In this document: in pieces, positions 1-7,396 of the stretch
Position numbering within the stretch: the first letter of the stretch is position 1
How the letters are laid out: each line of letters opens with the position of its first letter
Virus record (IMG/VR): IMGVR_UViG_3300044610_000068
Span: 1-34,922 of that record
Strand: one strand, 5' to 3'
DNA from: a virus
Length of the DNA stretch: 34,922 bases
Notes under the pieces: model-generated
Databases searched by the model: none
Told to the model about the DNA's origin: nothing
The model's input: the letters and a program-made list of their open reading frames with translations, nothing else
Translations under genes and position numbers: made by a program

Positions 1-9
1 CACATAGGT

Positions 10-17
10 CAAAGATA
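10..17 (-). promoter_or_regulatory. Bacteroidota -7 promoter box (TATCTTTG)
   Basis: On the minus strand this reads TATCTTTG, matching the TAnnTTTG -7 element of Bacteroidota sigma-70-type promoters. It lies just beyond the terminator that closes the capsid operon, so it should start a new transcript running off the left edge. If the contig is circular, that transcript enters the gene cut at 34922. I see no clear -33 TTTG at the usual 19-21 nt spacing. Confidence 0.45.
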
Positions 18-22
18 TAAAT

Positions 23-50
23 AAAAAAAGGGTGAGCAGTTAGCCCACCC
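23..50 (-). terminator. Rho-independent terminator after the capsid gene
   Basis: The minus-strand RNA would fold GGGUGGGC with GCUCACCC (8 bp including one G-U pair) around a 5-nt loop, followed by seven U. It begins 7 nt after the stop of the in-frame capsid extension (57-131) and 82 nt after the capsid TGA. This spacing fits a coding region that really ends at 57. Confidence 0.88.
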
Positions 51-56
51 CTATTC

Positions 57-131
57 CTATACAAGTAGGTTAGTGTTATCCTCCGTGGTCAAATCGCTAC
101 CGTCTTCCGTTAGCAGATTCAACTCGGCTAT
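57..131 (-). other. In-frame readthrough extension of the capsid protein (24 codons)
   Basis: Directly after the capsid TGA (132-134) the same frame stays open for 24 codons and ends in TAG at 57-59. It encodes IAELNLLTEDGSDLTTED followed by NTNLLV. The core LLTEDGxxLTTE closely resembles the C terminus of the structural protein at 7397-9013, which ends in LLTESGERITTEGDENILW. Acidic TEDG-type tails of this kind are, from memory, common at the ends of phage structural proteins. The likeliest reading is occasional UGA readthrough giving a minor extended capsid protein, as in the A1 protein of phage Q-beta. Alternatives are a separate tiny gene starting at TTG (near 122) or a recent nonsense mutation. 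Confidence 0.55.
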
Positions 132-1175
132 TCAGGCATTGTTAATCAATACGCAATTCACGTAGTTAACGCCAGCCAACTTATCTGATGCCTCGTAGAT
201 GTCAGTTGGAAGAGTTACCAACTTACCGATAGCAGTCACGATAACAGAAAGGTTACCGCAGTCATCCTTCAACGTCAAGTCAACTGGAACACCAGCAGCC
301 GTGAAAGCGATCGTGCGAGAGTAACCAGCACCAGCAGAAGGTTGGAAACCGTTGTTCCACTCAGCAAGGTTATAAGATAACCATTGGATTGCTCCAGCAG
401 TAGTCACCAAAGCGTGAGATTGGTCACCTTGTGCAGCAGCAAGACGGCTGTCGTAAGCGAAGCCGAACCCGTTCTGCTGACTGATAGCCAACAAGTCAAG
501 TCCGTTCTGAGAGCAGCAACCAGCTTTAACAGCGTTTGCGTAGCGTTGCATAGCAGCACCACCGAAAGCTATTGGAGCAGATGGGTAGTTAGCCATCTGA
601 GTAGCCTGAGTGATGTCAGCAAGAGCGAACTCATTAACAGCACCACCTGAAGCTACCGTCTTAATCTGAAGACAGTCACCTGACATAGTGAAGAAACCTT
701 CAACGTCAGTACCCCATGATCCGATAGCAGCAACAGCTTGTGTAGCAGCAGCAGAAGCAACCTTACGGTCTACAACATCCATCAAGCGCATAACGCTTTC
801 TAAGAAGTAAACCGAGTTATCTTGACAATGACGAGCAATGTCAGCACCTGAGATTAACTGAGAAGCCTGATAGGTGTCAGTTGTTTCAAGTGTGTAAGTA
901 GTAGTTGAGTCACCGTACAGGTTAGTCGCAGTACAGTTGCTGATGTCAGCACCTTCTACAACTTCTGTTTCCGGTAGACGTTGAATCCAACGTGCTTCAA
1001 CTGTGCGAAGTTTACCGCCTCCGGGCGCAACTTGCATCTTAATCATCTTCACATTCTCAGGCGAGTTAAGATACTCAAGGAAAGGAAGGGCTTCACGTTG
1101 ACCAACTTCAATGAAGAGTTCGCCAAGCGGTGCTTGAATGTTTGGACATTCGGATAGTAATCGAGAGATAGACAT
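132..1175 (-). CDS. Major capsid protein (probable)
   Basis: This 347-residue protein is the likely shell subunit. I do not recognise a family-specific motif. The call rests on its size, on its position directly after portal, MuF-like and scaffold genes, and on its transcription arrangement: it has its own promoter-like box and about 100 nt of leader, set off by terminators on both sides, as expected for the most abundant virion protein. The chain is rich in Ala, Thr and Gly in its second half and has no signal peptide or membrane segment. The ATG at 1175 gives a sensible N terminus beginning MSISRLLSEC. It ends in TGA, with an in-frame coding-like extension beyond (57-131). Confidence 0.72.
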   Translation of the reverse strand: MSISRLLSECPNIQAPLGELFIEVGQREALPFLEYLNSPENVKMIKMQVAPGGGKLRTVEARWIQRLPETEVVEGADISNCTATNLYGDSTTTYTLETTDTYQASQLISGADIARHCQDNSVYFLESVMRLMDVVDRKVASAAATQAVAAIGSWGTDVEGFFTMSGDCLQIKTVASGGAVNEFALADITQATQMANYPSAPIAFGGAAMQRYANAVKAGCCSQNGLDLLAISQQNGFGFAYDSRLAAAQGDQSHALVTTAGAIQWLSYNLAEWNNGFQPSAGAGYSRTIAFTAAGVPVDLTLKDDCGNLSVIVTAIGKLVTLPTDIYEASDKLAGVNYVNCVLINNA

Positions 1176-1282
1176 TTTAGTTCGTCTTTAAGTTTGGATT
1201 TCCGCTCTGTTCAAGGTTGAGGGATTCACCTACTTGCTCATGTTAGAGTCATGAGTGACTACTTGCTGTCTTAATTGCGATG

Positions 1283-1290
1283 TAAAGATA
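1283..1290 (-). promoter_or_regulatory. Promoter-like -7 box for the capsid gene (TATCTTTA)
   Basis: The minus strand reads TATCTTTA, one base from the TAnnTTTG consensus. It lies between the terminator at 1306-1332 and the capsid ATG at 1175, leaving a leader of about 100 nt. No properly spaced -33 TTTG is visible, so the assignment rests on position as much as on sequence. Confidence 0.4.
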
Positions 1291-1305
1291 ATGAAAGTTT
1301 CAAAC

Positions 1306-1332
1306 AAAAAAAGGGTAACATTTCTGCTACCC
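1306..1332 (-). terminator. Terminator between scaffold and capsid genes
   Basis: On the minus strand GGGTAGC pairs with GTTACCC (7 bp, one G-U) around loop AGAAAT and is followed by seven T. It separates the scaffold gene from the capsid gene, so the capsid can be expressed at its own level. Confidence 0.85.
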
Positions 1333-1371
1333 TCTTCCGTCAACATAAACACACAAAGCAAATCAAATATA

Positions 1372-2196
1372 CTATAATCCTAAGAAACGAGGATTGACAC
1401 TCTTAACTTTTTGATTGTTTCCGTCAGCTTGTTGCTGAAAGGTAGGCTTGGCACTACTTCCAAATGTCTTCCCTGCATGGGGATTCTTCTGAATAATACC
1501 TGCATCGGTAGCCTCTTTTAATAACACCTCAGAGATGCCAAGAAACTGACCAGCCTTTGCGCTTGATTTAAGTCGTTCTCCTGACTTCTTATCCTTCATG
1601 ATAGGGCTGCCATCATCTTCGATGTCGATAACGTACTTATCGGCAATGACTGACTTGAAACCACGAATCGTTATTTCACTAACTGTCGGGTCAAGTTTAA
1701 TAGCAGATAGTTCTTTCTCAAATACCGAATTGATGGTAGATGCTTTTAGATCTGTTTTAACTTTCTCTTTGTACTGGTCAAACTGTGCGATGGCATCCTG
1801 TCTCGCTCCGTCAAGTTCTGCCGACTTCTTTTCAAGAGTCGTGTATTTCTTCTCCCATTCTTTTATCACCGCTTCAGAACCGTTGCCAGATGCTCTGCTC
1901 TCCCATTCTAACTTCTGTGCTTCGAATGCTTCTTTAGCCTTCTCTGATGCGCCACGGATAACATCCTCAATCTTCTTGTCCTTGAAATCATCCTCAGTCA
2001 ATACTACGCCGAATGGCTCAAATGACTTACGTGCTACGTTTGCAATGCTGCCCGTTACTCTTCCAATTTTAGAAGATAGTTCTTCAGACTTTATCCACGC
2101 TGCGGAGAACTTCTCCTTTGCCTCGTCTATTGATTCTGCTTCGTTTAGGTTTAGGAATTTCAACAACTCCTGTGCTTCGTTCTCTTTGAGTGCCAT
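1372..2196 (-). CDS. Putative scaffolding protein
   Basis: This 274-residue protein is highly charged. Its Glu/Lys-rich middle (roughly residues 20-140) should form long helices or coiled coil, and it has no membrane segment. Such a composition, directly between the head morphogenesis gene and the capsid gene, is typical of phage scaffolds, which guide capsid assembly inside the procapsid and then leave. No protease motif is obvious. The last third is more polar and ends in a short basic and hydrophobic tail (NPRFLGL), which could contact the shell. A terminator follows the gene. A capsid maturation role is the main alternative. Confidence 0.65.
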   Translation of the reverse strand: MALKENEAQELLKFLNLNEAESIDEAKEKFSAAWIKSEELSSKIGRVTGSIANVARKSFEPFGVVLTEDDFKDKKIEDVIRGASEKAKEAFEAQKLEWESRASGNGSEAVIKEWEKKYTTLEKKSAELDGARQDAIAQFDQYKEKVKTDLKASTINSVFEKELSAIKLDPTVSEITIRGFKSVIADKYVIDIEDDGSPIMKDKKSGERLKSSAKAGQFLGISEVLLKEATDAGIIQKNPHAGKTFGSSAKPTFQQQADGNNQKVKSVNPRFLGL

Positions 2197-2311
2197 AGTT
2201 TAATTCAATTGGTTTTAGTTCTAATTCACGACCGCCGTTCTTAATGAGCAGTTCAGCAACCATCGGGGATGCTCTCTTAATTGCGCCGTCAGGCATGACG
2301 ATTATCTTCAT
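2084..2311 (-). CDS. Small hypothetical protein overlapping the scaffold gene
   Basis: The frame from the ATG at 2311 gives 75 residues starting MKIIVMPDGAIKRASPM. A promoter-like TATCTTTG box lies 6 nt upstream. The first 38 codons fill the gap between the MuF-like gene and the scaffold and look coding, with a pattern seen in short head-operon proteins (MKII...IKNGG). The frame then overlaps the scaffold start by 113 nt, where it becomes basic (KPKRSRINRRGKG). Either this is a true overlapping gene or only the first half is meaningful. A TTG start at 2320 is possible but less likely. Function unknown. Confidence 0.5.
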   Translation of the reverse strand: MKIIVMPDGAIKRASPMVAELLIKNGGRELELKPIELNYGTQRERSTGVVEIPKPKRSRINRRGKGEVLRSVDKV

Positions 2312-2317
2312 CTTCAA

Positions 2318-2325
2318 CAAAGATA
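2318..2325 (-). promoter_or_regulatory. Promoter-like -7 box upstream of the scaffold region
   Basis: The minus strand reads TATCTTTG, a full match to TAnnTTTG, with the ATG at 2311 only 6 nt downstream. This implies a nearly leaderless message for the small protein and then the scaffold. No -33 TTTG is visible at standard spacing. Confidence 0.45.
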
Positions 2326-2345
2326 CAAATTAGTTTGATTCTGTA

Positions 2346-3260
2346 CTATTGTTGATAGTACCCTTCTGCCTTCGCTCTTTCAATGACTTCGGGTGGCACT
2401 CTTTTAAGTTCAAGAGGTATCAGTACGTGCCGACAGTTCCATCCACCAAGGAATGTAAATATAGTTCGTGAGTCCGTTCCTTCTATCTCTCCTGCCCACG
2501 TACCGTCTTTGATATCGGTCAATCCTCCTGAGTTCTTACCATCACCCCAAGCCTCAATCTCTTTACGATGAAATACCTCCCCTTCACGATGTTGGCAGAA
2601 AGGTCTTGTCGTAGGTATCTCACCGCCAGCGTAACGAAAGAACTCAATGTTTAGATTTTCAGCTACTACGACAGAATAAGAACGGTCAGAGATAGCCTGT
2701 GCCGTTGTTGCCGTTGTCTTGATGTTAGCCAATAGCCTACCATCAGCTTTATCAGTACCAAGCAGCACCGTCTCAAGCGATTTCACCGCTTCCCTTAGTG
2801 GCGCACGGGCTGCCACGTTAGAGGTCAACTGCTCAAGGAATGGAAGTGTGACTTCGTTGCGTAGTCCTGAGCCGATGAAGGCATCGATAGCGTTTGCCTT
2901 TGTGAGTTGAAGCAATGCCTTCTGAGCGGAGGTAGGTTCGAATGACTGGTCGAACTTCTTAGCGATGTCGTTAGTTAGTTGAATGCCTTCGTCAATACCA
3001 TTAAGAAACGACTTAACAGCATCTTGATACTCCGCTCCTGCGAGTAGCTTATTCAACCGTTCTCCTATCGCTCCGATTCGTTTGATGTTATCATCGGTCT
3101 GCAGGATGTTACCATCAGCATCGACATCAAAGGAGTTTAGCAATGGCGAAAGTTCACGCCATACTTTTAACTGAACCTTGACTGCATCGGTGGCAAGGTT
3201 CTCAGGTGTTGCCTCAAACAAGGCAATCTTCTTCTTTACGAGTTCATCAAATGATGCCAC
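2346..3260 (-). CDS. MuF-like head morphogenesis protein
   Basis: This 304-residue protein has a long helical N-terminal two thirds. Its C-terminal block (about residues 208-285) contains RYAGGEIPTTRPFCQHREGE, then conserved Trp/Gly residues, and ends with a GGWNCRH motif. This arrangement (R-x-C-x-x-R/H ... W-x-C-R-H) is the minor head protein signature of the Mu gpF / SPP1 gp7 family, which acts with the portal in head assembly and DNA ejection. It overlaps the portal stop by 14 nt, so the two are translationally coupled. No toxin or protease domain is fused to it. Confidence 0.8.
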   Translation of the reverse strand: MASFDELVKKKIALFEATPENLATDAVKVQLKVWRELSPLLNSFDVDADGNILQTDDNIKRIGAIGERLNKLLAGAEYQDAVKSFLNGIDEGIQLTNDIAKKFDQSFEPTSAQKALLQLTKANAIDAFIGSGLRNEVTLPFLEQLTSNVAARAPLREAVKSLETVLLGTDKADGRLLANIKTTATTAQAISDRSYSVVVAENLNIEFFRYAGGEIPTTRPFCQHREGEVFHRKEIEAWGDGKNSGGLTDIKDGTWAGEIEGTDSRTIFTFLGGWNCRHVLIPLELKRVPPEVIERAKAEGYYQQ

Positions 3261-5160
3261 CTAGTAGATTTTGTTGAGCCTGTTGGATAGGGTCTAATAC
3301 CTCACGCACCTTACTAACTGCCGCTTCACGAAGGAGAATGACTTGCTCCGACATCGGTAAGCTGATGAAGGTAGGGTTGTCCTCTGTTGGCACGTAGTCC
3401 CTCATCAACTCCATGATAAGCTGCGGTGCTGATTGATGGAGTACATCTTGCCATTTCTCAACCGTTCCGTTTCCTATCCTTGCCAGCACATCAGCACTAC
3501 TCATTAAGAGTAACTCATCAGCGTTGACAATCAATTCATAGATAGCAGAACTTTGGTCATCGGTGTAGTTGACCGCCTTGATGTAGTTGTACACATTGGC
3601 ATAGGTAACCGCAGGAGGTACGCCAGCCTTGATGCCTTCGCTGATTAGTGCGAGGTAGTCGGATGGTGTACTGATATCAAATGAAGTAGGATAGACAAGT
3701 GTCACCCCTCCGAAGTATTCACCGTATCGCATCTTCCCCATAGTGACAAGGCAGAACTCGTAGATGGAGAATAGCTGGTCAGAGATTGGCTTCACGAAAG
3801 CGTATAACGCCCTCATCTTATTGAGTGAGCCTGTCGCAGTAGAAGCCTCTCCTATCGTTCCTGACGAGTCAGAAGATGGAAGGTGAAGTATCTGTCTTGA
3901 CTTGGTAAGATGAGTGTCTATCTCTTTACGAAGGAAGTCGAGCGTATCCATCGGAGGACTCACGAACTTCATGTAGTCACCACTTAATCCGCTGTCACCT
4001 TCGCTCATTGATGTCTTTGGCTTAACGAGTAGCATCCCTGTTGGAGAGAATCGACTTTTCACACCAGCACCCGAACATGATGGGCAGGTACGGTAACCAC
4101 CTCCGATAGCATCGAAGATTTGACCTGAATCACATCTGTTACCTTCACGGTCTGTGAACTCACAAATCTCACCAAGGGCAACCATGAAAGGGAATGCCGA
4201 TGTAGCCTTGCTCATTTGAAGGTACGACTCATCGAGTACCACTTGGTCAAGCAAAGGAACGGCGGTCGTAAACGGTGATTGGAACAACAACTCACTACCT
4301 ATCATCTGCGGTGTACCCATCAGCTTCTTGCACGGTACATAGCCAAGGTCGTGAGCGAAGTAAAGCACAGGCTGACCGAATACCATATCCGACTTCTTAC
4401 CTACCTGCTCTATTCTCCAAATGTTAGTGTCATCGTACAGTTCGAGAATGATACCACTCTCTTCGTTCTTTGAGCCATTCTTAACGACTGACTTATCTTC
4501 ATCTAGGACTAAGTACCATTCATCCAATTCCTGCCCTACAATCCGCTTGCACGAGTAGTAAGATGGCATCGGCTTGATAAGGTTATTCGATAACGCTAAC
4601 TCTTCATCATCGCCCTCCACTAACTCCATGTCGAAGTTTTCCGGCTCGATGGCTATAATACCGTTAGGGTCAATCAGCTTTAGAGTTGGAAGTAACGACT
4701 TGATGAACGATTCCAAAGAGCCGAACTTCTCAATCTCGTTATTGACGAAGTGCTGGAAAGTATCCTGTCCGAACCTCTCGTCTGTTTCAGCGTTGTACTT
4801 GATGCTCCAATTCTGATCGGCAAAGGCACGGGATATAGTAGAGCGGAAGTCTTCAAACACATTCAGCGTTGATGGCTTGTAGTTCGCCTTGATGTACTCC
4901 GCTTGTGCGTCTGTCTGATTCGGCGCACGAACGGATAGAAGATGTTCGGGGTAGACATCAGCACGGGCATGGGGTAGGATAGAATCGTACAACAGGGCTG
5001 CGAAGTTATACCCTTCCCAATATTCGGGATATGGCAGCACTCCTACTCTTCGCTTACTGATATAGTTAGTCGCTGACTGTGCCTCTTCGTTCTTATGCGC
5101 CTTGGTCTTAGCTGCGAACTTCGCCACTATTCTATTGATCTCCTCTACCGATAGTGCCAT
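3247..5160 (-). CDS. Portal protein
   Basis: This 637-residue protein forms the ring through which DNA enters and leaves the capsid and docks the terminase. The call rests on size, on the following MuF-like gene, and on portal-like stretches such as the N-terminal YWEGYNFAALLYDS and a C-terminal helical region ending in VLDPIQQAQQNLLGG. Around residues 330-365 it carries a Cys cluster (CEFTDREGNRC, then CPSCSG) that looks like an inserted zinc-binding knuckle, also seen in some Bacteroidota phage portals as far as I recall. The ATG at 5160 overlaps the stop of a 26-residue ORF as TAATG, indicating coupling. Confidence 0.78.
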   Translation of the reverse strand: MALSVEEINRIVAKFAAKTKAHKNEEAQSATNYISKRRVGVLPYPEYWEGYNFAALLYDSILPHARADVYPEHLLSVRAPNQTDAQAEYIKANYKPSTLNVFEDFRSTISRAFADQNWSIKYNAETDERFGQDTFQHFVNNEIEKFGSLESFIKSLLPTLKLIDPNGIIAIEPENFDMELVEGDDEELALSNNLIKPMPSYYSCKRIVGQELDEWYLVLDEDKSVVKNGSKNEESGIILELYDDTNIWRIEQVGKKSDMVFGQPVLYFAHDLGYVPCKKLMGTPQMIGSELLFQSPFTTAVPLLDQVVLDESYLQMSKATSAFPFMVALGEICEFTDREGNRCDSGQIFDAIGGGYRTCPSCSGAGVKSRFSPTGMLLVKPKTSMSEGDSGLSGDYMKFVSPPMDTLDFLRKEIDTHLTKSRQILHLPSSDSSGTIGEASTATGSLNKMRALYAFVKPISDQLFSIYEFCLVTMGKMRYGEYFGGVTLVYPTSFDISTPSDYLALISEGIKAGVPPAVTYANVYNYIKAVNYTDDQSSAIYELIVNADELLLMSSADVLARIGNGTVEKWQDVLHQSAPQLIMELMRDYVPTEDNPTFISLPMSEQVILLREAAVSKVREVLDPIQQAQQNLLGGII

Positions 5161-5240
5161 TATGCTACTACTTTAGTTGTTGGCTTGTTGATGATGTTAG
5201 AGCCGCATTTCTTGCCGCCGCAAAGTTTTATCGTTTTCAT
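5160..5240 (-). CDS. 26-residue Cys-containing peptide upstream of the portal
   Basis: Starting ATG at 5240, one base after the methyltransferase TGA, a short frame encodes MKTIKLCGGKKCGSNIINKP plus TTKVVA. It ends in TAA whose last A is the first base of the portal ATG (TAATG). The gap between two real genes is filled exactly, and both junctions are typical of coupled translation. The CxxxxC pair, flanked by Gly and Lys, could bind metal or form a disulphide. Too short for standard gene calling. Function unknown; a pure leader peptide controlling portal translation is possible. Confidence 0.6.
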   Translation of the reverse strand: MKTIKLCGGKKCGSNIINKPTTKVVA

Positions 5241-5241
5241 G

Positions 5242-5871
5242 TCACGCAAAGTTACGATGTAAGATGGACAATCCCCGACCTTCGGGAGTGTTTAATGTGA
5301 CCGTGTTATAGCCGAATGCCTTGGCATATTCAACCAAGTGGCGAGGGTCATCTAAGTGAATAGTGTCATGGTACACGAACACACCGCCACGAGAGAGCAA
5401 CCGCTCCAATACCTTGAACTCAGGGAGGATGTTATCCCACGAATGGTCACCGTCAACGAAGATAAGGTCGAAGTGGTTCGGCATCATCTTAGAACACTTA
5501 TTGATTGAAGTACCTAAGACGAACTCAATCACCTTACCGTTGGCGTTCTCCATCATCGCCTTAGTATCTTCTACCCTGTAATCGTTGATATCAACTCCGA
5601 TATACTGACCGCCATTAGGTAGTGCCTCAATGATTGACTTCGTTGTCTCACCTTCGAATACACCTACTTCTAGCACGGTCATCACACGGCTCATCTTAAT
5701 CAACGACCCGATGAACTTACCTACCTCATCCTCCGAGTTCCATCCATGACGGGCTGGCTCATTGAATGTAGGGGTGGTGACAATTACTTCCTTCTTAGGT
5801 CTTCCGACCTTCTTCTTATCGTTTAGCATCAGCGTGTTTTTGTTCGGTGATTCGTACAATGGTAAACTCAT
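5242..5871 (-). CDS. Class I SAM-dependent methyltransferase
   Basis: The Rossmann motif I is VLEVGVFEGE (about residues 66-75), the acidic end of strand 2 is GVDIND, and a later motif FVDGDHSW (about 138-145) matches the Methyltransf_24/CmcI-like group, which methylates small molecules or sugars. VYHDT further on is the usual strand-5 motif. The start is uncertain: ATG 5871 overlaps the glycosyltransferase by 56 nt, whereas ATG 5829 (MLNDKKKVGRPKKE) overlaps by only 14 nt. The GRPKK stretch near the N terminus resembles an AT hook. Being coupled to a glycosyltransferase between tail and head genes suggests it modifies a glycan on the virion or host surface. Substrate unknown. Confidence 0.8.
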   Translation of the reverse strand: MSLPLYESPNKNTLMLNDKKKVGRPKKEVIVTTPTFNEPARHGWNSEDEVGKFIGSLIKMSRVMTVLEVGVFEGETTKSIIEALPNGGQYIGVDINDYRVEDTKAMMENANGKVIEFVLGTSINKCSKMMPNHFDLIFVDGDHSWDNILPEFKVLERLLSRGGVFVYHDTIHLDDPRHLVEYAKAFGYNTVTLNTPEGRGLSILHRNFA

Positions 5872-6766
5872 GGTGAAGATTAGCCTTCCTCATGTTAATC
5901 TTTAACAGCCTATCAAGCCACTCGGTATAAAACCGTGGTGTAAATCCTGCACCTCCGTAGTATGACTGAAGGTAGAAGTTATCTGTCACCTCTTGATATG
6001 ACATACCTCGTTGCATGGCGAAGTGAATGAATCCACTCTCTGAGCCATTAATCCTTCCTTCATTCTTATAGCTTGGGTCAATCCCTGCTATACAAAGAGC
6101 GATGTTCATGTATAACTCATCAGGCTGCCCACCGCCCCACTTCATACGTAGCTTCTCTGTTGGTATCTGATTGGTCGTGTATAGTGTCTTAGCTATGTCG
6201 TACAGCTTGGCAGCCTCCTTGCCCATCGTGATGAACTGAAGGCTGCTATTGATAGCTGGAAGGACTGCATCTGAGTCTAGTTTATACCGTTCCCAAATGT
6301 CATCTGCCCACGCCCATTGCATCGATGGTATCGCTCTCCCTTGGTCAATGGTATGATATCCTACGCAATGACTAAGGTAAGGCTTGCCCGTTGCTATCAG
6401 TTCGTGCAATAGTGGTGTGATATCCTTCAACGCCACCGCATCAACGTCAAGGTATAGATTATGTTTATACGGTAGGTAATCGTAGAGGCTCACTTTAAGT
6501 TTGCCAGGGTCGAACTTACCATCCGTGAAAAGGTCGTTAGTGTCAACCTCTCTTATCTCGTCAATGAAACGATGAAGGTCGCACGATGAAGTAGCGGTGA
6601 CGTAGTTGTCAACGAATAGCGTAATAGGTAGGCTAGGGTTGAATGACTTAATACTGAAAGCTAAGTTATAAGCAGCCCAATAGTAGCCCCGTTTACCGAA
6701 TGCAAATAGCACCACCCCTGCCGAAGTAGGAGTAGTGCCATCGTTAGTAGTTAGGTCGTTAGTCAT
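5816..6766 (-). CDS. GT-A fold glycosyltransferase
   Basis: A 316-residue protein with an N-terminal Rossmann-like start (VVLFAFGKRGYYWAAYNLAF), a LYLDVDAVALKD motif carrying the metal-binding DxD (D107, D109) and GGGQPDELYMN near residue 200, as in GT8-like nucleotide-sugar transferases. I infer that it transfers a sugar to a virion protein or host glycan. The ATG at 6766 shares its A with the tail tube stop (TGATG), so I prefer it over the TTG at 6769. The methyltransferase follows with overlap, so the two probably act in sequence on one substrate. Confidence 0.78.
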   Translation of the reverse strand: MTNDLTTNDGTTPTSAGVVLFAFGKRGYYWAAYNLAFSIKSFNPSLPITLFVDNYVTATSSCDLHRFIDEIREVDTNDLFTDGKFDPGKLKVSLYDYLPYKHNLYLDVDAVALKDITPLLHELIATGKPYLSHCVGYHTIDQGRAIPSMQWAWADDIWERYKLDSDAVLPAINSSLQFITMGKEAAKLYDIAKTLYTTNQIPTEKLRMKWGGGQPDELYMNIALCIAGIDPSYKNEGRINGSESGFIHFAMQRGMSYQEVTDNFYLQSYYGGAGFTPRFYTEWLDRLLKINMRKANLHHEFTIVRITEQKHADAKR

Positions 6767-7305
6767 CAAACGAAGATTCCAGCAGGTGCAGGTAACTGAG
6801 CAGGGATAGACTTAGAACGCCATGCGAAGGTTACCTCGTAGCGTTGTAGTTCGTTGTTCTGCTCAGGGATGATGAACTGTGCGGAGGTAGTGATACCAAC
6901 GGCAGGGTCAATCCATACAATCTTTCCTGAGTCGCAAGAGTAAGCCATTATCCAACCGATTCGTCTGTTGTTAACGTCATCCCAAAAGGTAGAGTTATCA
7001 TCAGTCACGTTAGCATCGTAGAGCGTAGCGGTACGGTCTTCGTTGATACGGATTGGAGTACCGCAACCGATAGGTGAGTCAACCGTTACTGGCGAGCCAG
7101 CAGGGAGAGCAAATCGGATGTCTTCGATAAGTTTAGCTGTTCCAGCATCAAGCAAAGCCTGTATCTCAACTGCTGAAGATGGGTCTGCTACGGTCGTTCC
7201 GCAAGCCCCGATGATGATAGCGGAGATACCGCCGAGTTTATACTCCCCACAGTTAACCAAATCATGGCTAAGTAGTGAGGAATCGCAATAAGATACGCAT
7301 CCCAT
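6766..7305 (-). CDS. Putative major tail tube protein
   Basis: This 179-residue protein lacks a signal peptide or membrane segment and has a mixed beta-rich composition ending in RYEVTFAWRSKSIPAQLPAP, resembling tube proteins with an exposed C-terminal arm. It has its own promoter-like box (7381-7388) and an untranslated leader, which fits a highly expressed structural subunit. It contains several Cys residues, including a cluster at its N terminus (MGCVSYCDSS) and CGEYKLGG. No family-specific motif is recognised. The alternative is another small tail protein. Confidence 0.5.
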   Translation of the reverse strand: MGCVSYCDSSLLSHDLVNCGEYKLGGISAIIIGACGTTVADPSSAVEIQALLDAGTAKLIEDIRFALPAGSPVTVDSPIGCGTPIRINEDRTATLYDANVTDDNSTFWDDVNNRRIGWIMAYSCDSGKIVWIDPAVGITTSAQFIIPEQNNELQRYEVTFAWRSKSIPAQLPAPAGIFV

Positions 7306-7380
7306 TGTTGTAGTTGTTTAATCGTTAGGTCGCTGTTGTACAGGTCGCTTCCTTGACACCTACGGGGCAATAAGACAGTT

Positions 7381-7388
7381 CAAAGATA
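7381..7388 (-). promoter_or_regulatory. Promoter-like -7 box for the tail tube operon
   Basis: The minus strand reads TATCTTTG just after the stop of the gene at 7397, in a T-rich gap. This would give a leader of about 70 nt before the ATG at 7305. A TTTTG lies only about 14 nt upstream, closer than the standard -33 spacing. Confidence 0.45.
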
Positions 7389-7396
7389 TTAATTTT

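Noticed and set aside
132-134. Recoding of TGA as an amino acid throughout the genome
   Set aside because: TGA ends several genes cleanly at coupled junctions (e.g. 5242, 6766, 16861, 17820), so only local readthrough at the capsid gene is considered.
1598-2203. Plus-strand open frame of 201 codons
   Set aside because: It is a Ser-rich antisense shadow of the coiled-coil scaffold gene, with no coding-like features or start context.
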